From Bombardia bombarda (lineage: Eukaryota > Ascomycota > Sordariomycetes > Sordariales > Lasiosphaeriaceae), in contig JAULSR010000001.1 of assembly GCA_030512295.1 (NCBI GenBank), forward strand, positions 6,905,001 through 6,969,000: a stretch of DNA of 64,000 bases, in the 5' to 3' direction. This document shows positions 34,365 through 46,965 of the stretch, one piece after another. The notes under the pieces are model-generated. The model did no database searches, was not told where the DNA came from, and saw only the letters and a program-made list of their open reading frames with translations. How positions within the stretch are numbered: position 1 is the first letter of the stretch; each line of letters opens with the position of its first letter. Made by a program: the position numbers and the translations under genes.

Positions 34365-37170
34365 AGCAAGCCGCTGCTGCTGGCTGGATGGAGCGCCCGA
34401 CATGGCCTGTCCTGACCTTCACCCTCCCCTTCCTCCTACGAGAATGGACGAGACCACAACAAACAATCATGATTGGAAAACTCGTGCATGGGGAGGACCA
34501 ATACCTACAGGCAAGGGTTGCCGCTTGATTTGGTTGCATATCTAATTGGACTTTTTGAGTGTCCTCACGACTTGCGACGGCGGAAAGCCAACCGCTTCAG
34601 TGCCTATCTACATGCATGGTGTGCGAGGATGGAAGAGCGGATGGCTGAGGGGCTAGGAGTTGGGTTTTGACTGGTTGTCAAAAGGGCGGTCGGTGGTAAG
34701 TGACCACGAAGCAAAAAAAGATACCCCGGTACGACCAGAGAGCGCGAGAAAGAGAGCAAGAAGTCACTTTTTGATACCCTTTTTGGGTCTGAAGTCTCCC
34801 ATAGCACAGACGCTTTAGAGTGGTGTGATGGGGGGAGGCGAGATTAGAAATTACGCTTCGCCATGGCCTTGCCACGTTGAAGAAGGGAACAACGGAACTT
34901 CTTATGAGCGCTTTTATTTACCTCCTTATTCGCAGATTTGCTCTGCCACCTTTATATGACTTCTTGCAGCAATAGAGCCGGGAACTTATTTGTCGGCGCT
35001 ACGCGAAGATTTTTATTGCTTTTCTTTCAACATGTATCATATCGTCTCCTTCGTTTAGGCTCGGGCATGACAACCCTGACGCGACTCCCATCCCACCACG
35101 AGCGATGAATCCCTTCAAAGCTGGTATCATCAACCACCACGGCCAAATCACCACATCAGTCTCTCATTCTGCCGACTATGGCCCAGACTGTCCTGTACCC
35201 ATGTCTCCTCTGTCTCCCATAGCCACATCGCCCAACCGCAGCTCCCTCAACCTCAGCAAACCTGCTGTCTCAGCATCATAACCAAGTATATGAGGTATAC
35301 GTTTCCTCACTGCTGACTTTGCTGATCATCACCATCACTGTCAGCTTCCCACACCAAACAATACATGCAATAATAGTGATTACTCACAGAGGAAGGGTAC
35401 ATACCTCCACCACTCTCATCATCTCCATCATACTCGCCCTACCCTTCGTCGCCAAACCCATCATAATGTCCCAACACCCTCGCCACGCTCTCCAACAGCC
35501 TCATCACCGTCATCCAGCCCCTGTGACGCGCCGTGTTGCGCCACCTCTTCTGTCCCCTGTCGAGACTGGAAGAGCAGCCGCTTCAGCGTCAGGCCACGGC
35601 AGATGTAGTCTACGGCCTCGGCGCTGAGTCCCTCTGGCAGCAGGCCCTATCGGCGGCTGAGGTCGTCGGTGTTCTTAAAGCTTTTGGGAATTGGATCCCA
35701 GCTCGAGAAAGTCCCGGGTTTTCGGACTGGTTGTGGGGTGGTGGATGTTCCGGCTCGTTGTGACATTTGTTTGTATTGTTTTTTTTGGCTTGAAATGGAT
35801 GTTTGTAGAGATGGGTAGATCTACCTATCAGTGATAATCATGGGGGCATATGCAATCGGTGGATTGGTCGATCTGGACTAGAAAGGCTTTGAGGGTTAGA
35901 GCTCTAGCTTGAGTTGGGCTTGGTTGGATATCTGAGTGGCTCTATACAGGTTGAAGCTACTACTGTGTAGGGAGTTTGTTCACTGCAGGTTATCTCACTC
36001 GTACGCTTGCAGGGTTTTGTTGACAGTGTCTAAAGAATCTCATTAAAGACCATGCAGAAAGACACAACAGCCAACCGTTCATCCGTTGCACAACACGATA
36101 AACCGCCTCTTCTTGCAGGAAGCAAGCATTGAGCTTCAGTCAAACGCCTGAAATGGCTTTGTGGTCTACTGCTAAAGAGGTTTATAGATATACGAATTAG
36201 GAATCTAAATGAACTCCCAGCAGCAAGCATGAACTAAGCTGACGGCCAACAATAAGGCCGGCTGCGTGCGTACCTTCAATTAACTAGGTACAGTCAGGGT
36301 CCAAATGTCTGGCCCCAAGAGCCATTTTACACCAAAACTCACCACCTCCACCTGCTACAAATGACCACGTCTTGAGCTGCAACTAAGATGTACCGCTGTT
36401 AGTGAACCTTATCTTTAGTACCTATGGTAAAACTAACCGCTCTACATGTCCTGGTAACAGAAATCTTCCCTGGGTATATACGCGGGGTTTTGTGCAAATA
36501 GGGCCTGACTTTTGGTCCCTAAGTTTATCTGCCGACGCTGCCAACCTCATCAAGGCGACTTGAACACATATCTCAGGGTTTTAACCTTGTTTACCTTTAT
36601 ATGTAATATCACGTCACCAATGCCCCCCTTTCCATAGTAAGGTAGTCACAAAGCCTCTTTGCTCGCAGCTGAGGGGAGGAGATGCATATAGAGTGAAAGT
36701 TGCCCAGAGCTTGAAAACCTTTTGCCTGAGTGGATTGAGGCGGATGGATACTTAGCTGGCACTGATGCAGGAGGAGCGAAAATAAACAACACAAGCAAGC
36801 GTCTAAAGGGACTAGATCAAGAGCTTCTCGAGAAGGAAGCAACTGTCTCAGACCACCTATGTACGTATCCCATGTCCGATAAGCCAAATGTATCCTACAT
36901 GAAGGAGACCTTCAGACCATATCCACACACACAGACGAGTGTCGAAGCCAATCTAACCCATGAGGGAGTCCTCAAAAATACATTGATAATGACAAAGCGC
37001 CTTTTATCTCTCCTAGAACACGCAAAGCCATCGAAGAGGAAAGAAAAAGGAACAAAAGAAATGCAGATCCACGGCTGGCTGCTCGGTTCAGCAGCATTTC
37101 TTTTGACCGACCAATGAAGATTGCAAAGAATAAAGCAAAACGAGCAGCCGCTCTGATTAATGTCTCTTTC
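34365..37170. other. Gene-free stretch with one short coding-like frame
   Basis: No gene I can support. A 58-residue ATG frame at 35105-35281 (starting MNPFKAGIINHHG, Ser/Pro-rich) reads plausibly but has no neighbour exon that fits. The frame at 35533-35763 has some protein-like composition but no start. A CTAGGTAC element lies at 36284-36291. The last few hundred bases are probably the 3' UTR of the GH72 gene. Confidence 0.45.
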
Positions 37171-38906
37171 TTACAGCACAACCATGCTCGCTCCAACGGC
37201 CATAGCCACAGCCACATACAAGCCAATGGCAAAGTCTCCCAGGGTGAAAAGGGTCTTCATCGGCATAGTCGACGCAGCGTTCTTGCCAGTGCTGCTTGTC
37301 TGGGCCGGGCTGGTGGCGGTAGCAGCGGCCGAGCTGGCGCTGGCAAGCCTGCCACTGCACGAGCTGTCACTAGAGCCCTGAGCAGTGTTGGCCTGTCCCT
37401 GCCAGTCACAGGCGGTGCTATCGGATTTCTGGCTCTTATAGTACGCGTCGAGGACATAACCGAGCTGCTGGACAGCATTGCACATGGCGTATGGACCATA
37501 CACGCCTGTTGAAGTGTTGCTGGTGATTCCCTGGCAGGACTCCGGCGACTGGCCACAGACACTGCCAAATAGCGCACCGTAATCGCTCGTCTCGAGATCC
37601 GAAGCAGGAACGCATGTGAGGGACCCGAACATGCACTCGCAGAGGGACTCGTCAGGAGTAGGCGGAAGCACCTCTCCCTTGACGGCCCATTCACTGCCAA
37701 CACCTGGGCACGCCGCGGGAGAGTTTGTGGGATTGTAAGCGGCCATCGAGGTTGAAGAAGGATCAACAGAAGCGATCCTAGTCTGGAGGGTGTCGTAGTC
37801 TTTCAGTTTGGACACGGATGATCCCGAAACCTTGACAAGACCTAGGAAATATTAGAGAGTGCGCATAGAAGACTTTGCGCTCACAAAAGACGGCTTACCA
37901 TAGTCATTCGCTTCCTCGAAGTACATGTATACAATACCGCCGGAGATCACGTCACTCATATCGCTGGAGTAAAGAGCGGTAGTCTCCTGCCAGATGCGGC
38001 CCGCGGCGCCGCCGGGGTTGTTGCATCCGTATTCTGCGAAGAAGACGGGGACGGAGTAGTTCCTGAAGAATTCAACCTGCTCACCGTAGCCGGACTTTTG
38101 GATAGTGCTGTCGCCGCACCACTCATAGATATTGTAGCCCCAGTAGTCAATGGCCTCGCTCTGGTTGCCACAGTTGAAATAGTGGGCGATGTTAGCACGA
38201 ATATCCGCATCGTCGTTGGCGGCATATCCAACTCCCATCCAGCGGTTGGGGAACTTGGACGTGATGTAGGCCTTAGTGTCGCGTACAGCGGCTTTGACGT
38301 AGGCGGAAGCTTCAGTGTTAGTGTTGTTGTTGGTGACTTCGTTGCCGGCAAAAAAGCCAATCACATTGTCGTACTGGCCCATCTCGTCAATCACCGAAGT
38401 ATAACGCTGGAACAGGTCGACGTTCCACGCAGGATCATCACGGTTGATGGACAAAGACGGCTCGCTGAGATCGCTAATAACGTAGATTCCCGCGGCATCT
38501 AGCAGCTTCATGCAAGCGGAATGATCGGCCTTTGGATCGATGGCGTACGTGCGGATGGCGTTGGTGCCAAGGGCTTGTAGAAGAGGGACATCACGCTTGC
38601 AGTTGGCCTCGCTCGAAAGGGGATCCGTGAACGTAGAGTTTCCCGTAGAAGCGCCCGCCGCAGCACTGTCTTGCTGGTAAGCAACGCCCTTGATGAAGAA
38701 TTGCGTGCCGTTATTGTAGAAGAACTTGGTGCCCTGGAGAGAAATGAAAGTTAGTGACCAAGGTCATGCCACAATCCCAACCGCAGGCAAATGCGTTAAA
38801 AGGCGGGTTGGTGATGGCTTGCCTTCATAACAATTGGCGGCAAAGTCGCAGACACCTGGCCCAGCAGGAGCAGCGAAGAAAACAAAGATGCCTTGGCCAA
38901 GACCAT
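37171..38906 (-). CDS. GPI-anchored beta-1,3-glucanosyltransferase (GH72, with X8/CBM43)
   Basis: Cell-wall enzyme that cleaves and re-ligates beta-1,3-glucan chains (Gas/Gel/Phr family). Exons 38823-38906, 37899-38733 and 37171-37841 give 529 residues. Residues 1-20 form a signal peptide ([20 protein letters not shown]). Catalytic acid/base is Glu160 in AGNEVTN and nucleophile is Glu262 in FFAEYGC. A Cys-rich X8/CBM43 domain follows (about residues 325-430). Then comes a Ser/Ala-rich linker and a hydrophobic tail with a likely GPI attachment zone near STGKNAAS. The first intron begins GC, not GT: splicing after ATGAAG with GCAAGC is needed to give the family-typical PIVMKGTKFFY. It acts at the outer plasma membrane. 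No partner genes are near. Confidence 0.95.
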
Positions 38907-41900
38907 TTTGGCGGTTGGTGGCGATAGCACGCCTGTTCGATACAGAAGGTTGGGCGATTACAAGAAGATGCAAAAGGTTTGTGCGGTTGCTGTTGACGAT
39001 GCGGGAATGAAATGCCGCCTCAGATAAATCGGTCGGTAAAAGCTTGTGTCTATCGTTTTCGTCTTTCTCTGCCCTAAACGCGGATGCGAAGGATGATGAT
39101 TACTTCGTAAATAGGAGCGCAAAGGTAAACGAAAGAACCGAGACCGTATCTATCAACGAGAGTCGGAATTGAAAGGTCTATGGAAAAAGAGAAGGAGACC
39201 AAGAATGCGGTTCCCTCAGCGAAGGAGCAAGCGAGTGTGCGAAGACTGTGCAGGTCTAAGACAGACCTGAGTGACGAAAGCCTGGGGATTTCCAGATAAA
39301 GAAGCAGGAAAAGCAGGAAAGAGGGAGGGTGCCAAGGCCTGTGTTGCGTCCTGGGCAGTCACCACTGACAGCGTGATGTGGGGCACGCACGATTCCATGG
39401 ATGGACAGCGAAACCAGTTGCGCGTTAGCGAGAATGGTAGCGCAGGGGTGCCTGGTACGAAGTACAGGGGCCGTCACAGGGGCGCGCAGCGTCCATTCGA
39501 GCCAATTCTCTTCCTCCGGAAACACGACTGGTCGAGAAGACACCGATCGCTCCGTGGCGCAGCTTTTCCTGATGCACACATACAGAGACACTGACGGAGC
39601 AGCAGGTGAATCGGTACTTCCCGTGGCCAGCGGATTTACACTGGCATGATGTGTACCTCCCGCTGGTAGCATCGTCATCTCGTCTCAAAGGTCTTGTGGA
39701 TCGCCCCCGCACCGTTTGCGCCAGCAAGGGCACGGTACCCAATGGCTTGCCAGTGACCTGTGCCACTGACATGTCGTCTCGAATCGTGGGCGGCTTGCTG
39801 TTAGGTCGGGCGCGGAAGAGTCCCATGAAATACAGTGCTACGATCTGCGACGGACAAATCATCCATACATAGCCGCATTCAGGGGGAATCTCCTCCACAC
39901 CGTTGCATATTTTGCAACCTTCAGCTTGATCTAACAAACATGTTTCTTCCACTGTCCGTTGGGTTGGTAGACTGACTAACTCTCTGGCTGCTGCTAACAG
40001 CCAACTTGATATCGAATAACTACAGCAACCAACGTCTGGGCTGTGGTCTGGGCTGTGAGCAGACAGACCCGGACGGAACCTTTTTTTATCTGATAAGCTT
40101 GTACTGAAGCATATCCGCGCGTCTTTTGGTGGCGCTTCTCCATTCTCCAGCCTCGGGTCCTGGCAAACAGGGGCTCCCGAGGGGCTAGGCAAGGGCTCGT
40201 ATCGACCAACTTTCGGCGACCGGCGCAGTCCAGGCGCCCACAAAAAATCAACAAAAATACACCACTCAGATGCCGACTGTTCCGTGTCGCATCCTATGTG
40301 TGGTGCCTCCTGTGGACACGAAAAAGCCCCAGAAGACCACGAGGGACTTTGTCGTCAAGTTTCTCCTTGCACCCCATTATCAACTTCCCTTGTTTCGAGA
40401 TCTGAGATCGGCACGCCGTCTGGCTTGGAGAAAGCTTGAAGTGTGGCACGGCTCTTGGACGAAATGCTTGGTACAGGATATTTGTGGGCGCCCGCCTTGG
40501 CACGCCTGGGCATCTCATCCCCCATGGTCGACACTTATCAACCCTGTAGACCTTCATGCCCAATATAGAGGTCAATATCGAGATAATTTCTGCATCATTC
40601 CAAAGTCATCATGATCACATGCGTGAGTGACCCCCTGGATGACAAGGAGTGTTCGCCCAATCCACTACATGAAGGCCAATGCCGTCGCAAACCCGGCCTT
40701 GGGCTCAACACTGGAGTTTTAAATCCTCAATGCCATACCTGTTCTAGGCACTGGGAGCGAAGATAAATAATCGTGGCATTTGCAACCCGACAGAACACCA
40801 GCCAAATGCCTTCTATGAAGATATCTTGCTTATACCAACCAGGAAGATTGTTAATTTTAGCAAGATCAACAACAGCGTCGACAACGACAGCGCACGATGT
40901 TCAACAAATGACGTCTCTGGGTGATGCTATACGTCTTGGCGATGTGGCAACCCCCGCAACCCACCAACCCGCACCTGCAGCCGGCAGCCCTTGCTTGCTT
41001 GGCAGAGAGCTATTTGATCGGCGGCGACCTTTTCCCCATGTTTGTGTTTGACAGATTCCCAACCGCAGCCCATTCCCAAATTTCATCGAGCTTCTACTTT
41101 ACCGGTGCTGCGTAGAACAATGAGCGGGGAGACCGCTGTGCACTGCCTGGTGGTACCAATTTCCACAGGTTGCGCTGGGACCGAAAGATTCTCAGCAGTT
41201 TTTAATTGGCCCCGAATGAACCCCTGAATTCCGAAAAAGGGGTCCAGCACCACCCCCCTTACCGCCCCCTTCCCAAAACATCCAAGTCCTGGACGCGCCC
41301 TCAATGTTGCCGTTGATGCTTAGCCCCAAGTACTGCGCATCAAAGTGTCAGCCGGGCTTTTAAAGAGTGTCCTCCCACCATACACGTGCACAGGTGCTCT
41401 GGGAGGTGGAGCGAAACATCAATGGCTATCGACCGGGCAGTGGCAATGATAATCATCAATTTTATCCTTGATCTACTAAGAAATATCAGGGTTCAATTGA
41501 TCTTGCAGTTTTCACCATTATCTACATCCTACTGGTTTCTCACACCCTTTCTAGGCTAATATCTAGAACTAAGCTTCGCTTGTGCGATTGCACCACAACC
41601 CAATGGTTCCTTTCTCCCGTTCGCGCTTCGCTTCTTCAAAAAAACAATGCTGCATTCGACTGAACCGTCTTGGCCCCATTCCAGTTTTTTGTCGTTTGGC
41701 GTTTAGCGTTTCGGTCTCTATCCCATCAACAAGCTAAAAAAGAGGCGGTCAAGGCCGTTATTTCTCACGATGTCAAAAGGTTCAACGCAGTGGCATGTCT
41801 ATGGGCTCCGTGATCTAGTTTCCTTAGAAGAGTAAATTTGAATGCGACGCGCAAGTTGCCCTCCAACCCTCCAGGTAGGGTGGGTGCGAATGCGCTCATA

Positions 41901-41979
41901 TCGAAATGTTATGACATCGTACCCAGCCCAACACGATTCATATAAACGACAGTGTTCATGATTTTTTCCTAAGTGATTC
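38907..41979. other. Gene-free stretch (3.1 kb)
   Basis: Promoter side of the GH72 gene and 3' side of the receptor gene. A 272-codon frame on the minus strand (39425-40243) is long but starts from TTG, has no internal domain and has composition unlike the genes here. A 12-bp tandem pair GTCTGGGCTGTG is at 40034-40057. I see no other structure. Confidence 0.45.
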
Positions 41980-43352
41980 TTATACCTCCCCCGTAAATAC
42001 ACCACGGCTGCTCTTTTCAGCGGTATGGGCGGCCGGTGGCTCAGCTAGCATCACGTTGTAGTCCACCGACATGGTCCCCGGCGACTCGAGATCCGACGAA
42101 TGTTTCGCATCCCTAGAACCAATGACGTCGTCCTCGTCCAGCAGCTGCACGTTGCTGTCAGACTTTTGGTGATGTATCGTATCGATCCATAAACTGCCCT
42201 TCTTCTGCTCCATTCTTGACGGCTTCGAGCCAATCGTTGGAGGTCCCCGGCCGAGTCTGTTCGCCTCGAGATCGCGACCCGAGTTTCTTTTCCGTGATTC
42301 CGGAGGGCCAGGGAAAAGTCTCACAATCAGCGGCTTCAGTGTCATGCAGCACGCGCAGGCAATGGCCGAGTTGACCTCGAGGCAAGTCAGGTATGCGATG
42401 CTGACGTTGTCATAGGTAAAGTCGGGACGTTTGTACTCCTCGACGAGATCCCAGAGACGAACGGCGGAGATGGTGCAGACACTGGGACCAAGTACGAGAT
42501 TAGTTGTGGATTCAAAAACGGAGAGAGTTGAAAAGGTGAGGAGGGGGGGAGTCAGTCACTCACAAGAATCCGACCGCAAAGATGGAGTACAGAAAGACCT
42601 TTTGCCTTGTCTTGATTTGCAAATTGATAATGACCGGGAGAGGCAGGACATAGAGTAATATATCTGTTCCGATGTGGAGTCCGGTATTTGCGTACCAATA
42701 TTCGGCAGAGCGGCAGTATGCGTTTGGGATGCTGGGGTCCCAAAAGGCCTGCAGGGGCGTACATGCGGTTGCGACAGTGATCAAGGTCCACAGCCCGTTG
42801 CCCAAGACTACGATGGCCATGATGGCGTACACGGCATACCGTGCGTGTTGGTAGCTGAGAATACGGATGTAGAGCATGAGGATGGAGATTTTGGTGAAGA
42901 GCAGTGCCATCATGTACCAAAGAATCGAGTACCACCCTGCCTACGAGATGTGATGAATTGTGTCAGCAGGATGTTTGATGTGTAGATAGGGATATTATTG
43001 CCATACCCTCGCCATGGGCATCATAACTTCAGGATCGATGTCGAGAGTGTGCTTGCCTAGCCCATATATCGATTCTAAACCAGAGTGTCAGACGATCCTT
43101 TGCTCGTATATGAAGTGAAGGATACTCACGTTCTATTAGTCCAGCAGATGTCGCGCCGGAGAAGCCTATTGCCAGAAGAATAAGCCAGTCCTCTGTGCCG
43201 AGCACATTCTTGAGGAGATACCCCCGAGTGTAGAATCGCATGACAACAAATATTGCTGCGATGAGCCATGTTATGGAGGCGCAGGCAATTATGTTGACTT
43301 GGTAGGATTCGTTGGGGTTCGATATAAGGGGAGGCATCTCGAAAGCCGTCAT
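41980..43352 (-). CDS. PTH11-like / fungal rhodopsin-domain seven-helix membrane protein
   Basis: Integral membrane protein of the fungal rhodopsin-domain (SAT4/PTH11-related) group, candidates for G-protein-coupled receptors in Pezizomycotina. Exons 43130-43352, 43007-43074, 42564-42940 and 41980-42481 fit phase, 389 residues. Seven hydrophobic segments can be counted. The first is around IACASITWLIAAIFVVMRFY, and the second follows the conserved TEDWLIL. The last is around VNSAIACACCMTLKPLIV. The conserved cytosolic-end Arg and the GLGKHT loop after helix 2 are present. No extracellular CFEM domain precedes it. The C-terminal tail of about 100 residues is hydrophilic and Ser/Asp-rich, suited to cytosolic regulation. 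Ligand and partner are unknown. It diverges from the flavoprotein gene. Confidence 0.85.
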
Positions 43353-44973
43353 TTTTGCGGCCGAGCTGGAGGTTGATTACATGCGCAGATGGAAAGCGCA
43401 AGGCGTGGGCGTAGTAGACGGAACCACTTGCTTGGTGGTAGATGGAGAGAACTCAGCACGTTCTTGACAACTTGTCGCCGTCGGTGAGGAGCTGCTTGTT
43501 GGCGTTGCTCTCGTCATGCGTCCTTGGGTGATGTTCCGTGTTTCTCTTCTTCGGAAACCAAAGATGACGGCGAATCGTCGTCTTCTTATGGAAAAAAGGC
43601 TCGGGTATGGGGCACGGGAAGTCAAAGAGGATCGGCTAGCACTACCGAGCCGACATCTGGGGAAGATGATAAGATGCGTCTCGTTTCATTATTGGTATGG
43701 TATACCACATCCTCAATTGATCAACTGGATGTGACGATGCACTAGATCTAATGTTGCACGTACACATTCCCGGATTGGGATGTGTGATGTTCAGGGTTAG
43801 CGGTCCCGGCCCCTTCCCTTTCGGAAAGCGGAGAACTAGCATGAATTATGCTCAAAAAAAAGTGCTCTCCAGGCTGGTATAACGGGTCGTTCCTATTTAG
43901 CAGTGACAGAAGAGCGCCTGGGCAGGCCGTGATTTAGGCCGGGTCTTGCAAACCGATTTTGTCTGTGCCAATCGATGTCTTTTGGCATGAAATCGTGGAA
44001 GATAGACGTCCGAGGCCATGAAGCTGGATATGAAGCCTCATCAAGACCGTACTGCCAAGTTGGATTAAATGGCCAGCGATAAACAGAAATGTACGCACCA
44101 ATGGGTCGGTGGAACATTGTAGTTAATTGCTGCTTGAGTTTTGCGGTAAAAGTTCGTCGGAATCACGAGATGGAAAGCAATGTGGTCTGTGGGGTACCGA
44201 CCCAGGCCGGCGACTGCGCCTTCCTGACTTCGATATTGGACTGCGGTTTTCGGAGAATTTCGCTGCCAGTGATTTCCGCCCGGTTGCTCCTTCTCCAAAC
44301 ACTTTCAAAACCATCAACCCTGGTCCACGTTCTTCGATGACTGCAGTGCATGGCATTAATGCACTTCTACCGCGTCGCACCCTTTTATCCGCCATGAACT
44401 TCACCAAAACTTAGTTTTCTTCTCTCGCAGCTTCACGTTGCGCATTTGAACGGTCTTTGAAGAAGCAATTGCTGGCGATGGAACCGACTGCAAAGACGGG
44501 CATGCGGATGCATGTACGCAGCCCAGAACGCTTCAACATGGCTGGCTTCATTCCAGACCAGGAAACTGTCGGCTTTTCCGTCTGCACCAGTGAAGCTGAT
44601 GGCTGCATGCACGAGTTGACTGGCCACCATCAGCCAATCGCGACGTCCGCAATCAGCTTCAGTGGAAAACAAAGTCGGGGCTGAACTGCAGACTAGCAGG
44701 GAATGTGGTCTTGATCAACCAATTCAAGTCAAGACCTCCACACTATCAGAGGATGGAGGGCTGTGTGCAATTGCTCCCAACATGCTCCTCAGAGCCAACG
44801 GCGACGAAGATGGAATGCCGTGAGTGTCTGAACTGAGCTGAAGAATTATACCTCGCTCGTCAACGAGGAGAGATCTGTAGATATAAAGAGCTTTGTTTGA
44901 CTTTGTCGTGTCTTAGAAACCGTCTTCACACTCCCGTCTTCTCAGTCTTCATAGCTTACAGCGTATCATTATC
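43353..44973. promoter_or_regulatory. Divergent intergenic region, receptor / flavoprotein
   Basis: 1.6 kb without a supported gene. Several 60-95 codon frames near 44.1-44.7 kb overlap on both strands and have no domain. A TATA element precedes the flavoprotein start. Confidence 0.5.
44882..44887 (+). promoter_or_regulatory. TATA box candidate of the flavoprotein gene
   Basis: TATAAA 87 nt upstream of the ATG at 44974. The region between it and the ATG is pyrimidine-rich (TCTTCACACTCCCGTCTTCT), as is common at fungal transcription starts. Confidence 0.55.
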
Positions 44974-46707
44974 ATGGCTCTTCATACACAAAAATCAGTC
45001 GAAGAGACTCTTCAGCACATCCTAGATCACCCCGAAGATGACGGTGCCCAGCGGTCCCTGGCAGACGCTTATTACAGCGACCCTGAAATCGTCTTGAATG
45101 CTGTCAGAAGCGTGATTTCCAAGAAAGACCCTAGCACCGTCGAGAAACCCAAGGAACAGCCAGATGAGCTCTGGGGCCATGCCAAGGTGTGGAAGAACTG
45201 TGTTGGAGAGCAGAAATGCACTCCTGCCGAGTGGCGCTCTCCAAACAGCCTCAAATCTCTCGTCGATACCATCAACGAAGCGCGAGGTAAAGGCAAGCGT
45301 GTCCGCGCTGTGGGCTCTGGCCATGCCTTTTCCGACGTCACCAGCACTGAGGACGCATTCCTCATTGACCCCAAGAACCTCGTCAAAGTGCAAGGAACGA
45401 GCAGCTGGCACGATATCCCTTCCGCCGCCGAGACGTTCAAGCCCGACGTCGACGCAAAGAACCTTTTCCGAACCCAGAGCGGCATCAAGATCGTCGACCT
45501 CAACCGCCGCCTTGAGAAGGACAAGCTCGCCCTGACCAACATGGGCTCCTACGACGGGCAGACCATCTCGGGTGCCTTCTCCACCGGCACCCACGGCTCT
45601 GGCGCACTCTTTGCACCCATGGCCAGCTCCGTCGAGTCCATCGTCCTCGTCACCGAGACCGGAAAAGTCTACCAGGTCGAGCCGACAGACGGAATCACCG
45701 ATCCAACCAAGTTCCCCAACCACTTGCCAGAGAGCCCCGAGGTAGCCGTCGAGCTCAAGCAAGACGACGAGTGGTTCAACGCCATCAACGTCTCCATGGG
45801 CTGCATGGGCGTCATCTACAGCATCACCCTGCGCGTGCAAGAAGCCTTCAGCCTCTCCGAGATCCGCGACCTCACCACCTGGGAGGCCCTCCGCCCGGTC
45901 TTCGCACCCGGCAACTTCAACCCCCTACCCGCCCCCCTCGCAGAAACAGACCACTACGAGCTCCTCATCAACCCCTACATCCTCCCCGGCAGCTCCACCC
46001 ACGCCACCATCCGCGTCGCGCGCAAGCGCATCCCCCGCACCCATCCCCGCGGCGCCCGCGCCGACTGGCTCGAGACGCTCCTCAAGTACCTCGCCGTCGG
46101 TTCCGAGGGCCTGCTCGTCTGGCTGCTCAACCACTGCCCCACGCTCAGCCCGAGCGTCATCTCGGCGGGCCTGACCGCCCTCGTCGACCAGGACCCGCCC
46201 TTCGTCGCCAACAGCTACGACGTCTTCACGCTCGGCGTCGAGAACCGCATGAAGGCGCTCGCCATGGAGCTGCACTTTGACGCGCGCAACATGGTGAGCA
46301 CCATCGACGGCATCCTCGCCGCGCTGGCGGATTTCGCCAAGGACCACCTCTGGTACCTGCCCGGGCCGATTAGCATCCGGCTTGTCGCGGCGTCGGACGC
46401 GTTGCTGGCGCCCGAGACGGGGAGGTTGACGTGTACGGCTGAGTTGGATTTGCTGTATGGGACGAAGAGCGCGCAGGAGCTGCTGGGGGCGGTGAAGAAG
46501 AGGGTTTGTGATGGGAGCGGGGCGGAGGGCGACGGGGCGGTGCGAGTGCACTGGGGGCTGGATCCGCTTGATGAGATCACGGCCGGGGATGTCGAGAAGT
46601 GGTATGGGGATAAGCTTGGGCGGTGGAAGGAGGTGCACGGGGTGTTGAACACGGCGGGCATGTTTGATAATAAGTTTACGGATAGGATCTCGGTTAGTAA
46701 GAGGTGA
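44974..46707 (+). CDS. FAD-linked aldonolactone oxidase-like protein (ALO family)
   Basis: Single-exon, 577-residue flavoprotein of the vanillyl-alcohol-oxidase superfamily, in the branch with D-arabinono-1,4-lactone and L-gulonolactone oxidases. The FAD domain starts near residue 85 (EWRSPNSLKSLVDTINEA). RAVGSGHAFSDV puts His117 where the family usually links FAD covalently. The second FAD block is TNMGSYDGQTISGAFSTGTH. The C-terminal ALO domain ends HWGLDPL...KWYGDKLGRWKEV, although the classical HWG-K order is only partly kept. An extra polar N-terminal stretch of about 80 residues is unusual compared with Alo1. No signal peptide or membrane segment is obvious, so it is probably cytosolic. 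It may oxidise a sugar lactone or alcohol. It converges tail to tail with the F-box gene (258 bp apart). Confidence 0.85.
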   Translation: MALHTQKSVEETLQHILDHPEDDGAQRSLADAYYSDPEIVLNAVRSVISKKDPSTVEKPKEQPDELWGHAKVWKNCVGEQKCTPAEWRSPNSLKSLVDTINEARGKGKRVRAVGSGHAFSDVTSTEDAFLIDPKNLVKVQGTSSWHDIPSAAETFKPDVDAKNLFRTQSGIKIVDLNRRLEKDKLALTNMGSYDGQTISGAFSTGTHGSGALFAPMASSVESIVLVTETGKVYQVEPTDGITDPTKFPNHLPESPEVAVELKQDDEWFNAINVSMGCMGVIYSITLRVQEAFSLSEIRDLTTWEALRPVFAPGNFNPLPAPLAETDHYELLINPYILPGSSTHATIRVARKRIPRTHPRGARADWLETLLKYLAVGSEGLLVWLLNHCPTLSPSVISAGLTALVDQDPPFVANSYDVFTLGVENRMKALAMELHFDARNMVSTIDGILAALADFAKDHLWYLPGPISIRLVAASDALLAPETGRLTCTAELDLLYGTKSAQELLGAVKKRVCDGSGAEGDGAVRVHWGLDPLDEITAGDVEKWYGDKLGRWKEVHGVLNTAGMFDNKFTDRISVSKR

Positions 46708-46965
46708 AAGGCATGGAGATGCAAGGCTTGTTGGATAGAATTGTGTTTCAGCTATTGGCCTATATTAGATGCGTCTATAATCAATCTGCCTGTTCTATGT
46801 CTTTGCCATAACGAGTGTGTGATGCTCTGTATGTCTCTGTAAAGTGTGTGCATTGGGTAAAAGCAAGCGCTCATAGCAAGACAGCATGATAACATGTATA
46901 GAGAAAATGATAAGTCAAAAAGAAAACCCCTTGCGTAGCCCAGACCAAGCGCCAAGCTCGCGAGC

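Noticed and set aside
39425..40243. 272-codon open frame on the minus strand
   Set aside because: It opens from TTG with no good ATG, has no domain and is unlike the window's genes in composition. It overlaps other frames on both strands, so chance is the better reading.
45022..46638. Long minus-strand frames (272 and 237 codons)
   Set aside because: They are shadows of the flavoprotein gene, whose plus frame has both FAD-binding blocks.
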